DNA from: an uncultured bacterium
GTDB lineage: Bacteria > Bacteroidota > Bacteroidia > Bacteroidales > Bacteroidaceae
Assembly (NCBI GenBank): GCA_945788485.1
Contig: CALZMB010000061.1
Span: 1 to 10,406, forward strand
DNA: 10,406 bases
Reading direction: 5' to 3'
This document shows, piece after piece, positions 6,244 through 10,406 of this stretch (positions are counted from its first letter, which is position 1; every line of letters begins with the position of its first letter). Under the pieces are notes generated by a model. It saw only the letters and a program-made list of their open reading frames with translations, had not been told where the DNA came from and did not search any database. The translations under genes and the position numbers were made by a program.

Positions 6244-7227
6244 ATGAAGCTTAAAGATACACATAGTTCATCAATGCGGAACAGCATCCTATTCACTGTC
6301 GCTACCGTCACATTGTTGGTTTTCTGCGCATGCAACAGACAGAAGTCCAAGAATGCGAGGACAGACACCTACGCTTCCGGCACAATGACACTCATGTGTG
6401 ACGAAAGTTTCAGCCCTATCATAGACGAAGAACTGAAAGTCTTCCACGCTACATACCGCGACGCAAAGGTCACACCCGTCTATACAAACGAGCTTGACGC
6501 ATTCAACGCTCTCATGAAACAAGATGTCCACCTCATCATCGCGGCCCGTAACTTCAACGAGAAAGAACTGAATTATTTCAAGACTAACGGACTGCAGCCA
6601 CGGTATTTCCCCCTCGGATATGACGGAATGGCACTGATATGCAACAACCAGAACACCGATTCTTGCATCACCGTGGCTGATGTGCGCCGCATTCTAAGCG
6701 GTAAGGTGAAGAACTGGAACGAGGTGAATCATGGTTCGAAGCTCGGCGAGATTGATGTCGTCTTCGACAACAACAAATCTGCCGCGGTCCACTATGCCGT
6801 TGACTCCATACTTGGCGGAACACCGATAAACAGCCCAAACATAACGGCTGTGAAAACAAGCGCTGAGGTAATTAATTACGTCGAGAAGACTCCCAACGCG
6901 ATTGGAATCATCGGAAGCAACTGGCTGAACGACAAACGTGACACAACCAATGTCACATTCAAGAAGAACATCACGGTGATGTCCGTGTCAAAGTTAGACA
7001 AGGCTACTGAGATGAACAGCTGGAAACCATACCAACTCTATCTCCTTGACGGACGCTATCCTTTCGCACGCACCGTCTATGCCCTCCTCGTTGACCCATA
7101 CCATGGCTTGCCTGTCGGAGTGGCAAACTTCATGCAGTCGCCAATAGGCCAGAAGATAATTCTCAAATCGGCACTCTTGCCTTATAGGGGAGACCTCACT
7201 TTCAGGAAAGTCAACGTGAAAGAATAG
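6244..7227 (+). CDS. PstS-like substrate-binding lipoprotein, orphan
   Basis: This 327-residue protein has the pattern of a periplasmic-binding-protein type II domain of the PstS family. Landmarks are ADVRRILSGKVKNWNEV (145-161), GYDGMAL (125-131) and NAIGIIGSNWL (218-228). The N-terminus is a lipoprotein signal: basic start, hydrophobic core ILFTVATVTLLVFCAC, then Cys30 as the probable lipidated residue. The lipobox FCAC is not ideal. The frame runs upstream to a GTG at 6070, but that region lies inside the hairpin after tonB and encodes no signal-like sequence. ATG 6244, after AATAAAAATTAC, is preferred; ATG 6274 would also keep the signal. Canonical PstS proteins bind phosphate with a Gly-Ser loop near the N-terminus and a later SGSGT loop. 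Here these read MCDESF (51-56) and FDNNKSAAV (174-182), while Arg102 in AARNF is kept. No pst permease or ATPase gene lies nearby. The ligand is unknown; a role with the TonB system is inference from position. Confidence 0.8.
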   Translation: MKLKDTHSSSMRNSILFTVATVTLLVFCACNRQKSKNARTDTYASGTMTLMCDESFSPIIDEELKVFHATYRDAKVTPVYTNELDAFNALMKQDVHLIIAARNFNEKELNYFKTNGLQPRYFPLGYDGMALICNNQNTDSCITVADVRRILSGKVKNWNEVNHGSKLGEIDVVFDNNKSAAVHYAVDSILGGTPINSPNITAVKTSAEVINYVEKTPNAIGIIGSNWLNDKRDTTNVTFKKNITVMSVSKLDKATEMNSWKPYQLYLLDGRYPFARTVYALLVDPYHGLPVGVANFMQSPIGQKIILKSALLPYRGDLTFRKVNVKE

Positions 7228-7241
7228 CCGCTCCTTCACGT
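7214..7241 (+). repeat. 7-bp inverted repeat spanning the stop codon of the PstS-like gene
   Basis: ACGTGAA (7214-7220) and TTCACGT (7235-7241) are perfect complements around a 14-base loop that contains the TAG stop at 7225-7227. No T-run follows, so alone it is not a terminator. It may protect the mRNA 3' end or be chance. Confidence 0.3.
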
Positions 7242-7257
7242 CAGTGCAGCACAGATG

Positions 7258-7288
7258 ATAGAAGTGAGGTGTTCTGACGCCTCTTTCT
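7258..7288 (+). terminator. Probable intrinsic terminator of the PstS-like gene
   Basis: GAGGTG (7266-7271) pairs with CGCCTC (7278-7283), including one G-T wobble, over a 6-base loop. TTTCT follows directly, and AGAA just upstream can pair with TTCT to lengthen the stem across a small bulge. It sits 39 bases after the stop. The T-run is interrupted, so efficiency is uncertain. Confidence 0.5.
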
Positions 7289-7414
7289 GCATACGCGCTC
7301 ACCTTGGAAAGGAAGACAAATGCAACACAAATAAACCATAACATTTAACCATAAACATCAAACAAAGGTATTATCAAGTTTTTCATCAAAACAGACAGAA
7401 AACCATCCACGATT

Positions 7415-8854
7415 ATGAAGACAATCAAATATCTATTAGTCGGAGCATTGTTGACAGTCTTCAGTGCTCCCGCATTGGCTCAGGTGTCTATCGCCGATGC
7501 AGTGAAAACAATCAAGAGTTCAACAGACAAGAAAGAGACAGAGGCTGTAGTGAAGCAGGCTTACAAGGCTGTGAAGAAAGATGCAGCAGAAGTGGCTAAG
7601 CTTGGCAGGGCCTATCTTGATGTCAAAGACACTATCAATGCGAAGAAATATGCAAACCTCGCGGTGAAGGCTAACAAGAATTCAGCAGCAGGCTATATCC
7701 TGCTCGGCGACATCGAGGTGTTCAACGACAACCCCGGAGACGCAGCAGGATGGTATCAGCAGGCAATATATTTCGACCCGAAGAATCCCGAGGCATACAA
7801 AAAGTATGCTTTCATCTACCGCGGACGTGACCCGAAGCAGGCAGTTGAGACACTTGAACAGTTGCGCAGTGTCGATCCGACATACCCTGTTGACGCAGAA
7901 GCAGGACACATCTATTATATGTCCGCCACAAAGAACTCAACTTATATGCCTCTCGCCCTCGCAAGCTACCAGAAAGTGCAGCTTGAAGCACTTGCTAAGC
8001 TTGAGCCATACTACATGACAGAGTATGCTCTCGTAGCCTTTGCAAGCCAGAAGAACGACCTCTCGAAACAGATTGCAGAGTTCGGATTGAAGAAGAACCC
8101 GCGCAATGCCGGCTACAACCGTCTTGCTCTCTACAACTCTGTAGAGCTGAAAGACTTTGACAGCGCAGTCAAGTATGTTGACCTTCTCTTCAACAAGAGC
8201 GATTCGCTTGAAGTAACCGCTAACGACTACAAGTTCGCAGGTCTTGCTTTCGCTGGCGCAAAGAACTATGACGAGGCAATCAACTACTATACAAAACAGT
8301 TCGAACTTGCAGAAGGCAACGAGGCAAAAGCTGTTGTGCTGAAGAGCATCTCTGACATTTACCGTGAGAAAGGCGACCTTGAGAACGCGCTCGCAAAATA
8401 CGAGCAGTATCTCAACCTCAACCCATCTACCTCTGCTAACGACTATGCAAGCTATGCAAACATCTACCGCAATATGGCTGCAGAGCAGACTGGAGAGGCT
8501 CAGGCTAATTCTGTAAATAAGGCACTTGAGATTTACAAGAACCTCATAGAGAAGTTCCCGACATCGGCTGACTACTCTAATTTCATGTCAGCACGCACCA
8601 TTCAGCTTCTCGACCCTGACCAGAAGAAAGGTCTTGCACGTCCATACTACGAGGCTATCGTGACATCTATCGAGGCTGCCGGTGTCAAGAGCGACGCCGA
8701 TAAAATGCGTCTCAAGGAGGCTTACTCATACCTCGGCATCTATTTCTTCAAGATTGCCAACGATAGCGCAGCAGCAAAACCTTATTTCGATAAGCTTATC
8801 ACACTCGACCCGGAGAACGAAATAGCTAAGCAAGTGCTTTCTACTTACAAATGA
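7415..8854 (+). CDS. Exported tetratricopeptide-repeat protein
   Basis: This 479-residue protein has a clear Sec signal peptide: Lys-rich start, hydrophobic core and ALA-Q, giving cleavage after residue 22. The mature protein is alpha-helical with TPR-like units. The clearest are about 92-124 (AGYILLGDIEVFNDNPGDAAGWYQQAIYFDPKN), about 270-303 (NYDEAINYYTKQFELAEG), about 306-339 (ISDIYREKGDLENALAKYEQYLNLNP) and a last one near 433-470 (YLGIYFFKIANDSAAAKPYFDKLITLDPEN). TPRs bind other proteins; no catalytic domain is visible. With no lipobox and no outer-membrane barrel it should be soluble in the periplasm. The ATG follows an A-rich leader, and the 187-base gap upstream contains the preceding gene's hairpins. 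Its place after exbB-exbD-exbD-tonB and the PstS-like gene suggests an envelope function linked to TonB, but no motif proves it. Confidence 0.85.
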   Translation: MKTIKYLLVGALLTVFSAPALAQVSIADAVKTIKSSTDKKETEAVVKQAYKAVKKDAAEVAKLGRAYLDVKDTINAKKYANLAVKANKNSAAGYILLGDIEVFNDNPGDAAGWYQQAIYFDPKNPEAYKKYAFIYRGRDPKQAVETLEQLRSVDPTYPVDAEAGHIYYMSATKNSTYMPLALASYQKVQLEALAKLEPYYMTEYALVAFASQKNDLSKQIAEFGLKKNPRNAGYNRLALYNSVELKDFDSAVKYVDLLFNKSDSLEVTANDYKFAGLAFAGAKNYDEAINYYTKQFELAEGNEAKAVVLKSISDIYREKGDLENALAKYEQYLNLNPSTSANDYASYANIYRNMAAEQTGEAQANSVNKALEIYKNLIEKFPTSADYSNFMSARTIQLLDPDQKKGLARPYYEAIVTSIEAAGVKSDADKMRLKEAYSYLGIYFFKIANDSAAAKPYFDKLITLDPENEIAKQVLSTYK

Positions 8855-9000
8855 TGAACTTATCATTGACGATGACCAACACTCCATCCTCTGCCACAAT
8901 GGCGACATTTCGCCGTGCAGTATGTGCTCATGCGCCAAGGCAAAGGTGCCGAAAGCACATGGCGTCAGAGTGTGCCGTCGCTACGTCAACATATATTTCC

Positions 9001-9036
9001 CACATCATGCAGCGCAGCTGTGTGCTGCATGATGTG
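9001..9036. terminator. Strong 13-bp perfect stem-loop
   Basis: CACATCATGCAGC (9001-9013) is the exact reverse complement of 9024-9036, and three more pairs (G-T, C-G, A-T) extend the stem to a 4-base loop. It is one of the most stable-looking structures in the window. CTCT and then an A-run follow instead of a T-run, so on the plus strand it may act as an RNA-stabilising or pausing hairpin ahead of the next terminator. Confidence 0.5.
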
Positions 9037-9040
9037 CTCT

Positions 9041-9076
9041 AAAAAAAGGGCAGGCTTCATCGGCTTGCCCTTTCTC
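9041..9076. terminator. Intrinsic terminator between the TPR gene and tadA
   Basis: AAAGGGCAGGCT (9045-9056) pairs with GGCTTGCCCTTT (9062-9073), with two G-T wobbles, around a 5-base loop. Seven As precede the stem and TTTCTC ends it. The form is that of a classic terminator for the TPR transcript 190 bases upstream. Read on the minus strand it is better still, with seven Ts after the stem, although no minus-strand gene is visible. Confidence 0.75.
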
Positions 9077-9179
9077 AGTATTATGTAGGGACATCGAGAC
9101 GATTGTCTTTTTTCAGGACATAAGGAAAACATCATCAGGCTCTACGTCATCACAAACCCTTCACAACAACGAAACAGAA

Positions 9180-9632
9180 ATGGATAACAACAATTTACAG
9201 GATGACGAACGTTATATGCGTATGGCGTTAGACGAGGCGCAACGCGCCGCAGAAGAACAGGAGATACCCATAGGCGCAGTCATCGTATGCAAGGGCAGGG
9301 TTCTCTCGCGCACCCACAACCAGACGGAGAAGCTCTCAGATGTCACCGCTCATGCCGAGATGTTGGCAATCACGGCTGCTGCCAACACTCTGGGAGGCAA
9401 ATATCTGACAGACTGCACGCTGTATGTGACAGTCGAGCCATGTCCCATGTGTGCAGGAGCGATTGCCTGGGCGCAGATTCCGCGTGTCGTCTTCGGGTGC
9501 ATAGACGAGAAACGTGGCTACCAACGCTTCTCGCCGTCGCTGCTTCATCCCAAGTGTGTTGTCACGCAAGGCGTCCTGGGCGATGAGTGTAAAGAGATCA
9601 TGACGAACTTCTTCAAGGACAAACGACGCTGA
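9180..9632 (+). CDS. tadA: tRNA-specific adenosine deaminase TadA
   Basis: TadA converts the wobble adenosine 34 of tRNA-Arg(ACG) to inosine in the cytosol, so that the tRNA can read CGU, CGC and CGA codons. The 150-residue protein has the usual length and the complete zinc-deaminase signature. His58 (zinc ligand) and Glu60 (proton shuttle) lie in HAEM, and Cys88 and Cys91 (zinc ligands) in EPCPMCAGAI. The N-terminal helix YMRMALDEAQRAA and IPIGAVIV are also typical, and the C-terminal FFKDKRR basic tail fits tRNA binding. The ATG at 9180 follows AACGAAACAGAA, without a Shine-Dalgarno site. The terminator upstream separates it from the TPR gene. fhs begins 75 bases after its stop on the same strand, so the two could be co-transcribed. 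Guanine or cytidine deaminases share the motif, but the flanking sequence fits TadA best. Confidence 0.93.
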   Translation: MDNNNLQDDERYMRMALDEAQRAAEEQEIPIGAVIVCKGRVLSRTHNQTEKLSDVTAHAEMLAITAAANTLGGKYLTDCTLYVTVEPCPMCAGAIAWAQIPRVVFGCIDEKRGYQRFSPSLLHPKCVVTQGVLGDECKEIMTNFFKDKRR

Positions 9633-9707
9633 CATGTCGGGTGTAATAGAGCCAGTCAAAAGATAAACGTGTTAACAATACTACAATTTCAAACATACAG
9701 AAAACAA

Positions 9708-10406
9708 ATGAAATCAGACATCCAGATTGCACGTGAGACACCTTTGAAACCTATTTCAGAGATAGCAGACAGCATTGGAATCCCCTCCACCTCGTTAGAG
9801 CCATACGGCCGTTTCATGGCGAAAGTGCCCGAGACCCTTATTGACGAAGAGAAGGTCAAGGCATCCAAACTCATCCTCGTCACAGCCATGTCCCCCACAA
9901 AGAGCGGCAACGGAAAGACGACGGTCTCTATCGGACTTGCTCTCGGTCTCTCCCGCCTCGGAAAGAAAGCCGTCATAGCCCTCCGCGAGCCCTCTCTCGG
10001 TCCATGCTTCGGCATGAAAGGCGGCGCGGCAGGTGGTGGCTATGCACAGGTGTTGCCGATGGAGAAAATCAACCTTCATTTCACTGGTGACTTCCATGCC
10101 ATCACCTCAGCCCACAATATGATCACAGCCTTGCTCGACAACTACATCTATCAGCATCAGGAAGAAGGCATCTGTTTCAAGGAGATACTATGGAAGCGTG
10201 TGTTAGATGTCAACGACCGCAACCTCCGTTTCATCACAACCGGCGAAGGCGGACCGAAAGACGGCGTGACGTTGCAGTCTGGTTTCGACATCACTCCGGC
10301 ATCCGAGATAATGGCGATACTGTGCCTCTCCACCTCTCTTGACGACCTCCGCCACCGCATCGAGAACATCATCCTTGCCGTCCGCACCGACGGTACGCCC
10401 TTCACT
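9708..10406 (+). CDS. fhs: Formate-tetrahydrofolate ligase, N-terminal part (3' end outside window)
   Basis: Fhs joins formate to tetrahydrofolate using ATP, giving 10-formyl-THF for purine synthesis and one-carbon metabolism. The frame opens at ATG 9708, after ACAGAAAACAA, and stays open for exactly 233 codons to the last base; the family is usually about 555 residues, so more than half is missing. Visible motifs are the N-terminal PISEIADSIGI and EPYGRFMAKV; the ATP-binding P-loop SPTKSGNGKTT (62-72, with Lys70 and Thr71); REPSLGPCFGMKGGAAGGGYAQVLPMEKINLHFTGD; and HAITSAHNMITALLDNYI. The P-loop has Asn before the GKT where many relatives have Glu (GEGKTT). The fragment then runs through NDRNLRFI and FDITPASEIMAI, as expected. 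No frameshift is seen. Confidence 0.93.
   Translation, partial: MKSDIQIARETPLKPISEIADSIGIPSTSLEPYGRFMAKVPETLIDEEKVKASKLILVTAMSPTKSGNGKTTVSIGLALGLSRLGKKAVIALREPSLGPCFGMKGGAAGGGYAQVLPMEKINLHFTGDFHAITSAHNMITALLDNYIYQHQEEGICFKEILWKRVLDVNDRNLRFITTGEGGPKDGVTLQSGFDITPASEIMAILCLSTSLDDLRHRIENIILAVRTDGTPFT

Larger units (their letters stand above)
8855..9179 (+). other. 325-base intergenic region with many hairpins, possible small RNA or long 3' UTR
   Basis: No convincing gene lies here. From 8891 the plus strand can fold into consecutive stem-loops. CTGC/GCAG (8891-8894 with 8917-8920) encloses ATGGCGA/TCGCCGT (8899-8905 with 8910-8916). ATGTGCT (8922-8928) pairs perfectly with AGCACAT (8954-8960) and encloses GGCA/TGCC (8939-8942 with 8947-8950). 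A 40-base less structured stretch follows, then the two strong stem-loops at 9001-9036 and 9045-9073. A small 4-bp hairpin followed by six Ts lies at 9097-9113. The last 65 bases are an ordinary A/C-rich leader of tadA with no recognisable promoter. Confidence 0.5.

Noticed and set aside
6244..7227. Membership in a phosphate-uptake (pst) operon
   Set aside because: No pstC, pstA, pstB or phoU gene is present on either side.
8851..9042. 63-codon plus-strand frame overlapping the TPR stop codon (ATGATGA)
   Set aside because: Its translation has no recognisable features and it runs through the 13-bp hairpin to end in the terminator region. A structured RNA explains the region better.
9633..9707. 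Possible folate-responsive riboswitch before fhs
   Set aside because: The gap is only 75 bases, A/T-rich and without stable helices; it is too short for the known THF riboswitch classes.

Overview
The window looks like a chromosomal core segment of a member of the Bacteroidota, probably order Bacteroidales and perhaps Prevotella-like. The evidence is an exbB-exbD-exbD-tonB operon with two different ExbD proteins, a TonB with the cytosolic 'EGRNQAYGAYPLRK' motif typical of the phylum, a TAnnTTTG-type promoter, A/T-rich leaders with almost no Shine-Dalgarno sequences, and close family matches for every gene. The genus is inference. All genes lie on the plus strand. I see no insertion sequence, phage gene, CRISPR array, tRNA or rRNA.

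Layout. Positions 1-1311 hold the 3' part of a LptF/LptG-family lipopolysaccharide-export permease with a long C-terminal extension. Positions 1459-2652 encode a PLP-dependent class I aminotransferase of the aspartate aminotransferase type. A 336-base intergenic region follows, with the best promoter in the window and an inverted repeat of TTCGCAAA lying across it. Positions 2989-6006 are the TonB energy-transduction operon: exbB, exbD1, exbD2, tonB. A 15-bp perfect inverted repeat follows tonB. Positions 6244-7227 encode a PstS-like substrate-binding lipoprotein without the usual phosphate-binding serines and without any ABC transporter partner. Positions 7415-8854 encode an exported TPR-repeat protein. 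A 325-base gap (8855-9179) is rich in hairpins and ends in a tandem of strong stem-loops. Positions 9180-9632 encode tRNA adenosine deaminase TadA. The window ends inside fhs (formate-tetrahydrofolate ligase, from 9708), whose reading frame is open to the last base.

How the genes fit together. ExbB and the two ExbD proteins form the inner-membrane proton-driven motor, and TonB carries its force across the periplasm to outer-membrane TonB-dependent receptors (SusC-like and siderophore receptors in this phylum). The PstS-like lipoprotein and the TPR protein come directly after the operon on the same strand and both carry export signals, so they may be envelope accessories of this machine; that is inference from position only. 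The flanking genes (Lpt permease, aminotransferase, tadA, fhs) are housekeeping genes without an obvious link to it.

I found no clear new defence or mobile system. The points most worth a second look are the PstS-like protein with its altered ligand site, the structured 8891-9073 region that could be a small RNA or a long 3' UTR, and the promoter-overlapping inverted repeat upstream of exbB.
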